A DNA stretch of 64,000 nucleotides from Mansonella perstans (GCA_037074765.1 JBAMDO010000142.1:62001-126000), one strand, 5' to 3'. Positions 37,228 to 52,359 are shown, numbered from the stretch's first letter. The notes: generated by a model from the letters alone, not told the origin. Translations and numbers: made by a program.

Positions 37228-40200
37228 TCAAATTTCGCCACCATTTTTGTATAAATGAATGAGACGTTGTAGTTCAGCTCGTTGATCAACACCTTGAAAG
37301 ACATAAGGTGCAGAGAACAATATGCCACAAGTACCACCAACTGTAATACCGAAGAATACATATAATAACAGTCTGTCGATGATCATTGCCACATATTTCC
37401 AATCATCGCGGTTCTATAATTATATTTCACCGTAGTAATGCAGAAAAAGTCATATTTTCCGGTCCAATATATGCATTCACATGTAGATGACATTTATGTT
37501 TGTATTATACGACTAAACCAACACAAAAATGCACATCATATCCTACAATACTATCAAGATTAATCATAATGAATAGCTTATCTATCCAAACTTCTTTAAT
37601 TACCAAAAAAAATTTGATGAAAATCTATTGGAATGTATCTAATGAGGAAATAAATATGACCATTTTATATTCCTCATCGTGTTTCAAATGATTAGTTATA
37701 TATTCAATGGCATCAATGGCACGTAAAGCGTCTGAACTGAGTGGATAGTAAGAACTTGTCGATGGATCCCTTTCAAGTTGCTCTATACTGTCCACATGAG
37801 TTAATTCTATTGCTGGAGGTTGTCTGAACGAAACAAAAATCATTCCAAGTTATAAAATGCTTGAAAGATCTCAAAATAAATGAAAAAAAAAATGAACTGC
37901 TGATAAAGTTTAAATTTTAAACATACGAATTTTTTTTTTTAAAACAAAAAAAGTTTTTAAATTTTAAACACATTTACTAATATCAAAAAGTCATCAAAGC
38001 ATACCTAATATCAGTTTCAGCCGATGGGCACAATGGATGATGTATGATTGGATTGAGTTTCAAATCATTGATATTAAGATACGGGGCAGTAACTGAATGA
38101 CCATTTTTCTGGATAATATTACGCATTATCGGTTTTGGCCTTTGCATACACAACAACTTGGGCATTATCTAAAGTGAGCAAAAAATTATAATTATTTATT
38201 AATTACTTAATTTTGTACTCGATGATATCAAAACAATTCCTTTTTTTTCCAGCAATTTATAACACTACAAAGCTCTAGTCCAGTTCAGAGCATTTAAAAT
38301 TTTAATTCAAGGGAAAAAAATTCCAAAAAAATTATAATGAATTCTGATATTTCAGAGTATTCATCGATAAAAAAGGGAACAAAAACAATTTTTCAATTAC
38401 TAATATTAAAGCTTCTGAAAAAAGATTGCAATAGTATTAGCAAAAAACGAATATTATTTGAAGAAAATTTGCAGAAACTTAAATAGAGATTTCAGTGAGC
38501 TCTATAATGCCTGTCGGGAAAACCGAAATAATATGTTTTGCAAAATGTTTGAGACAAGCCAGATGATTTGTGCATTGAATATTTCTTATGAGACATCGTT
38601 AATTGCAAAATGTAACATAATGATTTATTTTCTTGTTTTTAAAGTTTCAAAGTGTTTACTATGAATTTTAACAGTAGAACGATTTGTAGAAATCTGCCAC
38701 AATGACCTTTTTTAAAATCATATCTTTGAGCCTAATTTCCTTAAATAGGGTTGATTAATAATCCTCCAATTTTGCAAAAATCTTATAAATACCGTTAATT
38801 AATTGTAACTCTTAGTGATCTGATTTGTTAATTTATTATAAACAATTCACACCTATATAAAAGCTCTCTAACTGTGCTTAAATCATTATTAATTTCACAA
38901 CAGTACTAAGATCTATTATCCTATCCTTAGCTTTAATTCAGTGATCAATAACCTTTTTTTTATTATTACGTCCTTCGTATTCCTCTTTAATCTTAGTTTT
39001 TGATTCGTTATATTAATATTTACATATTTCGCTCGTCGTTCTATTATAATAATTGGTATCATTTCGTACTTCGTTCATTATAATCTGGATAGTAATGAAA
39101 ACTATAAATAGCTGTATGTTCCAAATCCAATTCGTGAAATTATCGAAAAATATGCAAGTCACTCATTTCAATTCTTTTTTCTTATAACTATAAAACTTTT
39201 CCGGCAATACCTTCTACAATAAATTGCAAAACTGAAAATCGAAATAGCTAAATAGCTTCAGAAATTAGAATCAGTTCAGAAAATTAAAACGATAAATATA
39301 AATGTCATAAAGTGTTTACCTGCAAAAAAACAGTTCGTACCCATTTCGGCATCCGATGAGTAGTTGGGCCACGAAAATAAACATTAATTATGATAACAGT
39401 AACCAGTATAGTAATAACGTTGAGCACGAACGTGAGCAATAAATATTTGGCCATTAGCGGAATTGTGGACGAAGTCGGGGGTAGAATTTTGGAGACAAGT
39501 AACAGAAAAACAACTATTGAAAGTAATACTGATATGGTGAGCGTCATTTTCTCGCCTGAAATAGCCCTTGTTTTACAAATAACATGATTTGATATAGAAA
39601 GCCTGAGGATCATACTAATTTCTATCTCTGATTGAGGATCATACTAATTTCCATCTCATATACTTTTATTTAGAAATCGAAATGCAACCGGAAATAGATT
39701 AAGGAAAAACCTGAATCGGTGGGAAGAAAGAACACGGCCATGCTTAGAAATGCCATTAATACAGTTGGAATGATAAGCACGACAGTATAAAATAAGGTCT
39801 TACGTCTGAAAAAAATCTATCAAAAATTTCAAAGATTTGCAATATTATGAAAAATTGCAAGATTTCTTTAATTTGCTAAAATAATTGAAGCAAATTTAAT
39901 AAGAGTAAATATGGGATAACAGATAGATCATGTACTTTTATTCTTCAATTCTGCCTTCCCGCTAAATGAAATTGGTCAAATCAAATATTATTTTCAAGCA
40001 GATTATGCTAGGCTTCAAAGAGATTTCAAAAATATTAAGGAATAAGCTACAGTGAGATAAAACAATATGATCTCTTTTAAAAATCTGAAATTATAATAGA
40101 CATTTGAGAAAATTGATAATTGGTTTTTACCTCCATTACTTTGATGGAAATGTCAGATAATGCAAAACAAGTTAATTAATTAATTTTTTTCGTGGATTCT

Positions 40201-42189
40201 TCTATGAAGGAGCGCTTTTGGTTATACGAATATATTCATCATTCTTCGAATAATTTATGTAAAATAATTTCTTTTAAAAAAAGCTTAATATAATTACATT
40301 TGTTATGTATCTATTATACGATGATGTTAACTTTCTTTTAACGAATTGTTATGAAACAGTAATAAATTATGAAACAGTGAATAATGAAACGAATAATATG
40401 ATAAATATAAATAATAAACAGCAGTGTAAAGAAATTACCAGGCTAAACTCTGTAATTTAGTTCATTCTTTTATATTTTATTTCAAACTATGCTTTACCTT
40501 ATCCTAACTTGAAATTCGATGCGTGAACGCTTATTAACTAAAGCAGCAGGTGCATCCATGACATCCCAAATTGAGCTTGGTGCATACTCTGATAAATCGA
40601 TCCATTCCGCTTGCTCGAATTCAAGCTTTATTTCATTTTCATTGTACTGAAAGTTGTTCACATACAAATAAAACTTCCCAAGAAGAAACACCTCCTAATT
40701 TTCCCAATTTTATTTATTTATTGTTTCTTATTTTTATATTTTATTTTACTTTTTTGACGATTATTATTCTGTTAAAAGTGATGCGATTAAAGTGCGAACA
40801 CTAGCCGAGCATTTTCTGCGCTTATGGCAAATAATGAAAAGTCAGAACAGTAGGTTAACACTCTACTAGCTGTGCAAAAAGTGAAGCGCCTACAGGCTAA
40901 ATAACGCCTATAACGCCTATGGATAGCTATCCATCAGCTAAAAAAATTTAAAAAACAGTTAAAAACAAAACAATTTAGAAAAAAATCTTGAAGTTTCAAC
41001 ACAATTCAAATCGACAAAATTTGAATTTAGATTGATTTAGAAATCAGAATTAGAGGCTAAAGATACATGCTATAAAAAAGCCTACTGTCCATGAGCCAAA
41101 AATCAAATGACATGTTTGTTCATCGAAAGGAAAAAATTCAACATCAATAATGCAGGAACTTTTATAGATCGCTGGTGGCACCCACAGCACTTCGCCTTTG
41201 TAATTGATCACAACATTACACATAAATGACACTTCGTAGTTTCCATCAGCGCTATAATGTAATCTCATATTTTTAAATCTTCATTTAGTCAACTTTATTA
41301 CCTTGGTATAGGAAGTTTTTTTTTTGTCCTGAAAATAACTCTCTGGATTTAAAACTTCCGGAGAAAAAAGATTTTAAGATTTAATAAATGACCGCTATAA
41401 ATAGCTAACTTATTGAATAGGACGATATCTGGCATCCAAACTTTGTCCGGTGCGACTCGAATATTTTGAATTTCGCCATAATCTACCGGATTCCAACGCA
41501 TTTGAAAGTCGTGCCATTTCTAAAACTCCTGATCGGATGAAGTTTCCATTAAAATTTCCTTGCAAATATGCATTTCCGCTTAAATGATATATACAAATCT
41601 ATCATTTTTAGTGCTCTAGCATAGTTGCTTATTTGAAAAATAGAAAAAATCATTAATATACATAGTAAATAGAAAATTCTGATCTATTATCAATCAAATA
41701 TTTCACAAAATTGAAAAAATTATTGAAAATGATGCATTATGAAGGACAGTAACTAACCAAAGTAAGCCATACATTTGTATGCATAATCTGATCTTTTTCA
41801 TCCTAAATAAGGAATATTGCGGGTTTTAAAAAGGCAAAGCACCCATTAACAGTAAAATATAATCAATCTTTAGTGACAGTACGGCACGTACATAAGAAAA
41901 CAAATAGCTTCAAATAAATAATTATTTTTGAAAATGAGATACGCTCAATAACACCACTATGATTTTATGAATAGTTTTTTGTTTTAGTAAAGTTAGATGA
42001 AAAATTAGAAAATTGCTCCAGAAATTTTAAATTAGAAAAACGAACAACATTAATGAGTAAGGCAAGTTGTAAAGCAATTTTGACAATGATCGGAGTTTCG
42101 TTCAAATTACGAACTGGTTGGATGAGAGAATTATATCCTCGGAACACGTCAACCATCAAGCGTTCTTCCTCATCAGAACAAAGCACCAT
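37228..42189 (-). CDS. unc-29: UNC-29-like nicotinic acetylcholine receptor subunit (non-alpha), 5' exon not found
   Basis: Exons, N to C: 42046-42189 (5' end open), 41758-41802, 41410-41519, 41086-41251, 40498-40646, 39711-39805, 39320-39555, 38005-38168, 37661-37823, 37228-37413; at least 485 aa. The extracellular domain includes [20 protein letters not shown] and the Cys-loop (C-x13-[16 protein letters not shown]). The loop-C region ([11 protein letters not shown]) has no vicinal cysteine pair, so it is a structural, non-alpha subunit. Next come TM1 ([11 protein letters not shown]), a cation-type TM2 preceded by GEKMTL, TM3, the intracellular loop ([35 protein letters not shown]) and TM4 ([16 protein letters not shown]). 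These loop and TM4 stretches closely resemble C. elegans UNC-29, a subunit of the levamisole-sensitive muscle receptor. The ATG at 42187-42189 has no signal peptide after it, so a further 5' exon must lie upstream. Confidence 0.92.
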
Positions 42190-45100
42190 CAATCCTCAAA
42201 TTAGCAATTGAACTAATTAGATCGTTTTTCTGATTTAATTTGCATATTCCATTGCTCCATCATTTAGATGATTGCGTTCATTTTAGAACATTTATTGAAA
42301 TATTATTAAACTTAGTACCAATAGATGAGTGACGAATTACTCATCAACAAATGTAAACTGAGATTAAACTTTTCATTCCTACTCAAATAGAAATGCGCAG
42401 TTGGCATAAATATCATCTAACGAGTTGCCAAGAGCAAAGCTTAGCGGTTATAGATTGCCAAAGCGGAAGTTTTTATAGATAGTATAATTATTTAGCCCTA
42501 GAGCCAGAAGTCTGGGGTCATGGGGTCATTGATAAATGCAGATTTCTGTTACCATTACAAATATGCTTCTGTGAGAGCTAAAGAAGCCTGTAAGTATTCT
42601 GAATCTTGTAATATTTTGAATGATGAACTTATTTAATATTCTGCTTGTGGTGAAAATCAATTTTGATTTGATTTAAACAAAAAATTAGATTTACTAAAAT
42701 TATCTTTTTGCGCTATGCATAAAATTGTCTATACATATCATTTATCATATATTCAGTACATTTGCAAAACTTTTTCTGAATGAAATCAATAGAATTCATT
42801 AAAAAATTCAATTCTGGAAAATTTGAGACTTTTGAAATTACTCTGAAATTTGTTAAATTTAATTATGTAATCGAAATACTCAAATTCTGTAACGTTACAC
42901 TTAAGGGAAAAATTTAAGTGAGGAGTTGTAAGTGAAGTTTTTGAAAAAGAGACGATTTGTGAAGATGCATAATATATTCTATTATTTTTATTTGTTATAA
43001 ACGATGAATGTTCAATTATTACATAAACTATCTTTCAGAATTCATGAGATTCTTTTCCGATATCCTGAAATTTTCTTTTTCCTTGCTACAGTCTTATTGG
43101 GAATGTGGAAATAATGTAAAATACGAACTTTGTTGAAAGGTGATGAATAACATCATAGTGTAGTAGAGGATAGAAAAAGTTGATGATGAAGTGCTTGGTT
43201 GCATAATAGAGTTCCGCATACGTTAGTGGCATATAACTGTTGATATTTCTTGACTGCACACGATCGTACAACTTTACTGCTAGATCCGCATTGCTGTAGC
43301 AAAAAGTATCATCTATCATTTTTATCACCGCGATTTTATAATACTGCGAGATCATAATAGAAATTAAAATATATTTTGATGGGTACATGATGTGTAGAGT
43401 TTTTTATCGTAAAGGAACGAAAAAAGAATATTCTATGGAAATCAACATCGTAAGGTTTATATAGATTTTATTGGAATTTTGAACTAAACTGTTGCACTAC
43501 TTATTTATCCTTTTACTTCATCACAATACCTCTAATTTAATGTCAAATGAATTTGTTATTGAAATCTTCAAGTACCAGTACTGGCTATCAAAGAAATTTG
43601 GGCACAGAATAGTGATGCAACAAATAACATTTTAAATGATTGATAGCATTTTGTTGTATTGTCCAAGGAAACTAAATTAAACCTTAGCTGTTAAAAATAA
43701 CAGTAGGCATAAATTTTTAGGAGGAACTATAAAGTGTAAAAGAAGTTTTTTCGCAGAAAGCAAAAATCGACTAGTGGTCAGTTTTGCTATACATCGATTT
43801 TTCCGTTGTCATAATCCATAGTCACATCAACTGCAGAAAAACTAGAAAACTTTCCACTCGAAAGCATGTAGTACTATAAACCAAGAGCAATTATTTCTGT
43901 GAAAGTCATGAACCTATTTGTATTTGATTATATTTTAGTACTGAGATAGTACAAAGGAATGGATTTTAAATATTTACATAAATGTGCCTCTTTAGTGAAG
44001 AAATAGTTAACATTTTCAGTCATTTTCTAAACTATTCTGTAACATTATTCTATACTATCAAAACATCAATACTGCTATCTTCATTCACGCAACTAGCAAA
44101 AGTTTCTTTAATTTCCTTCGAAATGAATAAAACTGAAGGCATAAAGCTATCCAAGAAGATAAATGAGCTAATGAAATAATTTACTGCGTGTAAGTAGCAT
44201 CTAAAAATTCAACAACTCATTCTATTTTTATTTAAATATACTTCAGGACTAATTCTAAATTTTGTTCGTCATTTCTTAATACTTGTTGTGATTTAATATT
44301 TAAGCGTATCTTTATGTCAAATAAACATCTTCCCTTACTAAATAGCAGAAAGAGAGAGAAGTCACATTCATCTGAGTTATGCGTAATTAGTTATAATCCG
44401 ACGTTTGTTTGCTACTTAAATTGAAATTCAAGGATAAATTTGGTTTCTAACCAAATTATTAGATTTGGAATAATTTTGAATTTTTGATAATTAGCTATAT
44501 TTATTAAGTTCAACCATTTTTTTATGTTTTTCTACCCGTTTTGCTCATTAAATTTGAAGAGATGATTTTTCTAAAAAGTATAACATGAGAACTGTACAAT
44601 TTACCGGACTCAAGGCCAATAATAGAGTCAAATCGCCCTTAGAATCGAATTAGAACTGGCACCATTTCGAAAACCATAAAAAAAGAAATTGAAAATTGCT
44701 GTGAAATAGTAAATGACTGATTTAATTCATCTATAGAAAAAAATCTAAAATTTTATGGTTTAAAAATGATTTAATATTTGATTTAATATTTAATATTTAG
44801 TTTATGATAAACTCGAAAAACAGGAAAAAAGCGATTCTCATTGTGAAGTTCTATTCCTTCTCAACCTGGGCTATGGTAATTGTACACAGGTGAATACAAT
44901 AATGCAAAATGCTCCGGGAATAATTTAAAGCTCCGCAAACAGATTAGGTAGAAAGGTCTATGCTTTATTCCGGTACATGCATGCAGTTGTCTTTTAATCT
45001 GCAACTAAATGCAAGTTGAAAAAACATCAACATAACAAAAAAACAACAAAAACATCAGCAAAGAATGTAAAAAAAATGAATCATTTAACTATAAACGGAC

Positions 45101-48100
45101 AATTTCATTTAATTTTACAATCAAAAATTCAACGAATTTAGGAGCTTGTCCCATTCCAGTCGAAGGCTTATGGGTAGATGAAGTTTTATTTACTATTAAT
45201 TCGAAATCGGTCTAATCCAGAAGCAAATAATAGTCACCAATATTTTCTTGTTGCAAATAGCATCTAAACTAGATTTTTGCAAATAATTTTTGTTTTGTTT
45301 TCCCAATGCAAAAGAGAATAAAAAGCAATTCAAAAAATGTGGAGCAGTAGTAGAATTTTGCAAGAGAATAATTAATGAAAGGTGGAATGGTATGCCTAAA
45401 CTAAATCTGTGCCTAAGAAGATGCAAAGTCTGAGCTGAGGAAATCTGTTGTAAAATGGGTTGTATTCCTCAATAAAGCGTTTATTTTCAAAAACAAACAC
45501 TCTGCAATTTCGTCTTTTACTTTTCAAACGAAAGGGTGTGGAAGGGGGTAAGTGAGGAATCCTCAATGCTTTACTCTGTGATCTATATCTGTTATTAATT
45601 CTTATCAAGTCTAAACTTTTATTGCAGATTTTGAGAATTTTCAGCACTCATCTGTGCTTCTTCCCAATAAAAATATGGTCTGCAAGGAGTGCAATATCGT
45701 CCTGTGTCCCGTTTTGAAGAGTAAAATCAAATTTTGATCTCTTTCTATTTTCAAGGATGATTTGTAATGACAAATCCCTGAAGGTTACTTGTTTCAGCTC
45801 TTTCAATGAATTCAATAAGATAGCCATAAGTAATGAGTGATTTAACTAACTAATTTGAAGAGAATCTCAACTTGTAAAATATTTGTGAGAATTTCAAAAT
45901 TTTCAGAAATTTGTAATTTTATAAAATCAAAGTTATGTTGAATGCATAAAATATGCAGGAATTAGCTTCATTATTTTCACGCTACTATATTCAAGACTTC
46001 TGAGATATAAAATGGAAAAGTAATTGATAAGCGACAAATAGTAGAGAGAAAACTTGAATTCGAATTCGATCATATCCTGTCTATCCATTCCATAGATCCT
46101 CTTCATGTTTCGTTCTCAATCTCTTTCTTATACATACATAAAGTAAGATATTCAAGAAACACCTTAAACATAGAACATACAACAACTGTTCTTACTGCTT
46201 GATTGATTGAAATAATGATGTAAGGATATGATAGGCATTAAATAATATCTAATAAAAATAAATTTCCATTAAATTATTGATTGATTCATTCACTTAATTT
46301 TTTCATTTTCTTTTTTTTTTTTTTTTTTCACTTAATTAATCATTCACTTCAGATTTCTTTTTTAAACTCAATAGTACATGATTATTTTTAGTTCTTTCCA
46401 TATTTTTGGATGCATTTTTCAGTAGGATAACCATATTTCGGAAGAAGTTGAAGAACTTTTTGTTCTACTAATAAGTATAAAAAATAGCTTTTATCATAGC
46501 TTCGATCACAGATCATCATTTCAATAGGCCCAATGTCTATTAACTTTCAATGTATCACGTCAAACTAATCAGTTATTTTTCTCTTTCGTGCTAATCTGTT
46601 CAAAGTGACCATTTGATTATCATCAGCAACGATGTAAACAAATATCTTGACTAAGAACATTAAGCAAAAAAGTAAAATAGAAAGGAAGAATCATTTTAAA
46701 ATCAACAGGAGATATCTACTGTATAAATTAGCAGTTTGTTTGAACGTTAAACTAAAAATTCTGCATACGACAAAAAAATTCCACCATGATTAGCACAGTT
46801 TTCCTTTGTACAGAAACTTCAATCTTTCATCTTCTTTCTGATTCTTTGCTCTAAATTCGATAGAAACCTTCTATTTAAAACTACGTTAAATTTATTATTC
46901 AAAACTCCTAAATGCATTCTGTTTCATGCCGTATTAGACTAAAGCTCGCAAAGGATTTAAATTTATATAAAATGTTTTATAACAAGAAGCAGAAAGCATC
47001 GCTTCAACACATAAAACATAACGACTATCAATACGCTAACGATTACTGCAACTTGACTATCATTTTTCTCTTTATTTCTGGAAACTATTTTTGATTTTGC
47101 TATTCCACTTATTTACTTAACTTTCACTTAACCGGATCAGACCACAGTTGCCGGAAATCCTAAATTACTGAATAGCCGTTTTATGAAAATAGTGGAGAAA
47201 TCAGTAAGAAGAGGAACTGATAATCTGATCATTTTAACTGATCATCTAGATAAGAAATGTAATATCAGCATATATGACGATAATCTTCCAGTTGAACAAT
47301 TTTTCATTTAATATGGTGCAATTACGAGTTTAAATAAAATGCTTAATACAGAGATGATAAGTTATTAGGTGGCAATAAAAGACCGAGCAAAGGTCTGAAG
47401 GTTGAAATCATTTCAAAGAACTCAGAAACGGTCCTTCTTAATTCAATTAAATTTCAAACAGAGATAAAAAAAAAATTACGAAAAATAAAATAAGAAATTT
47501 AAAAATGTTTCCTTAAATGTTAAACTAATATGGCCGCACGAAAAGTGTAAATTGTGTAAATTTGAAGAATGTTTCTAAATTTGGAGAGTTTCTTGAAAAA
47601 ATATCGTGCGCACTGGTCCCGGCGCTTTGATAAAACGGAATGAAATATCTGCAGGAAGTCAGTATTTCTAACAAGAAAAATCAGAAAGTACATTTGAAGT
47701 TAGGAAATTATAAATTTATAAAGTTTGCACACCTTAAATGAGCGACAATAAAATATTTTAATATTTTTATATATAAAATTGAAGGGGATTTCAATGATGA
47801 AGTTAAAGAACTTTTGCAATATTGCAAGCAAGGGTTGTTAATTTTTAATCGGTAATGGTGTATACTCGCTAATGAGCTGAGGCTATCTTTTAATGAAATA
47901 ATATGACACAGCAAAGAATCATGATCTCCAACATCCTGATTCTTTATTATTGTCTCGAAGTTATTGTTGAAAGAATGGGTCTAAACTACGCAGATTGTTA
48001 CGATGTGATTTGCGTTTAGAAACTTTATCAAAATTCATTGATTTTCCATGCCTTTTATCTATAACTGAATTTCTTTGTAGATGATGAGACAGGAAGTCTG

Positions 48101-48544
48101 AAACAGATTTCTGGCCGTAAATTATCTGCTTTTTCTATCATAAAATATTAAATGATTGGCGAGTAACTACTTTGTTTATGAAAGGCTAGAATTGCTGCAG
48201 TATCACTATGGAATTTGTCAATATTTACATCTTTTGAATTCTAGCATATTGCATGAAAAGCATTTTATTATCATTTTCGATAGAATAGATGGCTGGTTAA
48301 AATCTTGCATAGTGAAGTTCAGTTATTATGGTTAAATCACTTCATATGCTTCTTCAGATAATAGGCTGCTGCGAGTCATTTCAAATTTATTTTAAGCTCA
48401 ATAGATTAAAGAGATTCGATCTAATCAGTAGAAATAAATAAAGAGCTTTTGATATGTTCCTAAAGTTTGCTCATATTTGAAAAGACAGTTATTCCGATTA
48501 TGTGTTCTAACGGCAAATGCCGAAAACAATAGTTGATGTCAAAT
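42190..48544. other. Long region without a supported gene
   Basis: Should contain the missing signal-peptide exon and promoter of the unc-29-like gene. A minus-strand frame near 45300-45426 begins MHLLRHRF and is hydrophobic, a possible but unproven signal-peptide exon. A T-tract lies at 46309-46329. The minus-strand patch at 43090-43390 is listed separately. Nothing else is supportable. Confidence 0.5.
43140..43360 (-). other. Exon-like patch, unrecognised
   Basis: A minus-strand open stretch reads KMIDDTFCYSNADLAVKLYD, then RVQSRNIN and PLTYAELYYATKHF, compositionally more protein-like than its surroundings, after a possible CGCAG acceptor near 43345. No family recognised; it is not acetylcholine receptor sequence. 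It may be an exon of an unfound gene or chance. Confidence 0.2.
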
Positions 48545-51500
48545 TCACGGTACTCTGATAATGCGCATTGTATTCGTATGTCCGGATCCTATAATTATTC
48601 ATTAAAATATAAGAATTATTGTTGTCTGACAAGATAATCATTCAAAATTGTTTTTGTAAGGCTGAAATTTTTCCATTTCAGAAAAAATATGAGAAAAATT
48701 TGCTCTCGCCTTTAGGTTGAAATATCTTGCAAGTGCTGCTACAGCATGGTTACTTCTCTTGTCTCATGGAGAATTAGCGTAATGAAATACAAAGGTAAAA
48801 TACCTTTGGACCATCCTGTGATAATGATGATCAAGTCATTTGATTTAATAAAACCATAGGCTTGTCCTTCTTTCATACCGTAAGCCACTCGTAAATCAAT
48901 ATCAGCTTTCCAATCATCATTTTTTGGCTCTACAATATTGATGTATACATTCTCCTATTAAATATGCCAGTTTCAAAAAGCTGCCCAATGAACTGTGAAT
49001 CATCAAGATCAAGCGTCATCCGCGGAATAATCATATTTAAGATCGAACTATTAATCATAAGGCAGCTATTTAAAATTAGATTAAAGAAATTTTTCGTTCA
49101 TCTAATGAAGCTAATTATTTAACCCAAACTCGACGACACAGCATATCAACAAACCGGTATAAAGTAATGGATGGACACCACGAAACAAACGCATTTGTCG
49201 AGCAGCTTGTTCATCTCGGGTTATGCCAATAATTGTCGCCATGGGGCGGTAGCGGCTCACCAAACCAGCTGAGCTGAAAGTGGCACACACTAAACTTAGC
49301 TAAATTTCAGTGCTTTCAAAAAAAAAAGTTTTCTAAGTAAATAAGTTATTCTTAAAAATTTTTTTATATCAAAGTTTCACTTACGTATTTACATTAACGT
49401 ATTTACATTATCTTTTATCTATTATCCTGAAAGAAAAGTTTGAACTTTTGATACTTACTGCCCTGTGCTAGTTAGAACTACGATGGCGCTTGCATTGCAT
49501 ACATTTGCTGCCGCAGTGGCTGCAATTGCAATGGTATGTGTGACATCTGGAGGTTTCTTCATACAAAGAAGAGTTTCACGGAATACTTCTTGATAATTGA
49601 TGGTTGATTCGGCTTCCAGACATATCTGGAACAAACAAAGAGAGTTAATTTTATGACTTTTCAACAAATGTAAAAGAAACTAGCATGTGCACTGTATTTT
49701 TGACATCGTCATCGAGTCTTTCGTTCTTTATTTAACGTTCTTGTACTGACCTTACTCATAGTCATCAGTGTTAATACAGGATAGTCTCCTTTCGCAGTTT
49801 CACCGCTCAACATAACACAATCACTGCCATCCAGTACTGCATTTGCTACGTCGCTACCTAAACTCTTATTATTAAATTAAATATGTATGATGTAAAGTCG
49901 ATAAAGTTTTTTTTTGAATAAGCAATTAACAATGCAATAAATAATTGTTATGTACGATCTGCACAATCAATATAGCAATAAATATTAAAGTTACAATAGT
50001 AATGGGATTGAACCTAATTTTTTTGTTTTTTTTTTTTTTCATATTTAGAAAATTATACCCATTGTATTACACTATCTGTCCTCAACATATTAACTTACCC
50101 TCAGCCCGAGTGGGTCTTGGCTTCTTGGTCATTGATTCAAGCATTTGAGTGGCACAAACTACCGGTTTCCCACTTACATTACATCGTGCGATCAGCATTT
50201 TTTGCGCTGCGAATACTTTCTCAGTAGGAATTTCGATACCCATATCACCCCGTGCTATCATCAATCCATCTGCTTCTTTAATTATTTCATCTGCGCTAAA
50301 ATGTCCTTTGACATATTTCTCTACTAGAGATCACTACAGTTCAGAATGAATGCAATACAGTAGCCTGCTTTTCAGAATTTCGAATCAATTTATGTTTGCT
50401 TCTTGGAAAGTTAATCACCACCTACTTGTCGTTAACTTAGTGTCAATTAGCTCACTTTTCGATGCCTTCCTGATTTTCAATCTTTGCTATAATTTTAATA
50501 AGTCTTCCTTTCTCGCCGAGAATGCGCCGGATTGTACGCACACCTTCAGCATTCCGAATAAACGATGCAAATATCATATCAACACCCTGTAGAAATTAAA
50601 ATATCTTCCAGCTAGCTCTAGTTTAGAATTGAAAACTTAAAATTACTTATAAAGACCCATAAATTGGTACCTGTTCGACACCAAATTTCAAATCTTTGGT
50701 GTCTTTATCGGAAACAGCAGGCAGATCGCACTTAGTACCAGGAAGATTGACCCCTTTTTTGCTACCTAATTTGCCTCCGTTCTCGACCGTACACATTATA
50801 TCCGTACCCTCTAAAATGATTGTTTCAAATGAAGGTAATGAATTGTTTTCACTATGCTTATCTTAACTGAAGATAAATCAAATGAAATGAAGACAACGCA
50901 ATTCTGATTAATAGTAACTAATTAATAGTAATTTGCGTTCAGAAGTAAATCAAAGATTCCGTTCAGATTATGCATTAATGATTGAACGGTATGAATTACA
51001 AAGACTGTGAAAAGAATGTTCGATTCAACGGTAAGGATTATTAAGATTATATATCGATTAAACGGAATGAATTATAAAGATAGTGTAAAGAAAGTTACTT
51101 TTCCAACTGATCCATCACTGAATAAGAGAATAAAGATTCTTACCGATCCGATCCACCGCTACGGAAATGAGTCCATCGTCGATGAATACGTGTGCCCCAG
51201 GCTTCAGAATCTTTGGCATATTCTCATAGTCGACATATAATACATTAGCATTGCACTTCGAAGCCATAGCCTTGTCTGTTGTAAGCTTAATTTTTGCTCC
51301 TTTTTTTAGTTCTACTTCCGCTGTAGCAGACTTAAAAAAATGACAGGTTTTAGAGTCTTTATTCATGATTATACAATTATTTTAGCGAATAGTTCCTTAC
51401 TACTTAATTAATCCTAACATCACTTAAAACTTTACACTTCTCGTTTCAAAGTTTGTTAACTTCAAATAAAAAAATTTGAATATTTCTTATCATTTCTAAG

Positions 51501-52359
51501 GGCTTGAACATTTCTTTAATTTTTGGCAGTGCTTTTCTAGCACTATTGTAAGGTAAACTTATGCTATCAATAAGGGATAACATCTTACATCATGTCTCTT
51601 TCTTAATAATTTTGCTAAGAATTTAAGCCTTACTCCGTCTATAAGTCCGGTGCGAATTTCAGGTCCTTTAGTGTCCAGAGCGATTCCAACTAGTGGTTTT
51701 TTGCTAAAGCTTTGCACTGCTTCGCGTATGTTTTTTATTGTTGTTCCATGGTACTTCAATGAAAATTAATTTTAGTTTTGGGACTTACATAATCACAATT
51801 GTATCATCAACACTGAAAGAATTCTCTAAATATCTAACTTCGTGTGATCCGTGGCTAAAATTCAGACGAGCAATATTCATGCCTGCTGTTATCATATCTT
51901 TTAGTTTATCCACACTTTCACAGGCTGGTCCTATAAATATGGCATGAAATTCAAAATTAGACTGTGCTATGCAAAGATTATCGTTGTGATAACTTGCTTT
52001 GGATGAATAATATGACAAAAAAAATAAAGTTAAAAAATTAAATAATTTCATAATTACAAATGGTTTGTTTTTTTTCAATTTTATTCGATATTATCACTAT
52101 AAGATGAATTAATCAACGAATTTCGACGTTGGCGTGAGTGGAAATTGCAGTCTTGAATCAGCATGTCGAAATATACGATTTGTTGAAAAGTGCTAGACTA
52201 AGAAGTTTGGAGAAGTGAACAGGTTCTATACCAAAGAATAATATCATACCAATAGTGCATATAATTGCTGTTTTTCTTTCAATACGTGGCCGACTGTTAA
52301 TGTTTATCTTGCACTTGTGCATGAGATTTGTGCTGAACACCTCCTGATTCTCTGTTGAT
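48545..52359 (-). CDS. pyk: Pyruvate kinase, copy A (downstream copy; 5' exon not found)
   Basis: Exons, N to C: 52250-52359 (5' end open, phase 2), 51839-51930, 51634-51753, 51144-51330, 50671-50810, 50456-50586, 50099-50295, 49751-49857, 49459-49625, 49155-49273, 48804-48929, 48545-48588; at least 512 aa. Glycolytic enzyme converting phosphoenolpyruvate and ADP to pyruvate and ATP. Active-site motifs are all present: [29 protein letters not shown] (catalytic Lys), [10 protein letters not shown] (metal site; Met where most enzymes have Leu), [23 protein letters not shown]. The C-terminal effector domain has [16 protein letters not shown] and [14 protein letters not shown], ending RVP. The cytosolic enzyme is expected; no targeting signal is seen, but the first exon is missing. 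Exons 3 and 4 begin after AAG, not CAG, acceptors. All internal exon lengths equal those of copy B, so the two arose by tandem duplication. Confidence 0.95.

Noticed and set aside
41050..41085. Extension of the receptor Cys-loop exon ([11 protein letters not shown])
   Set aside because: The GTAGGC after GSWT is the donor; the next exon supplies [10 protein letters not shown] as expected for the family.
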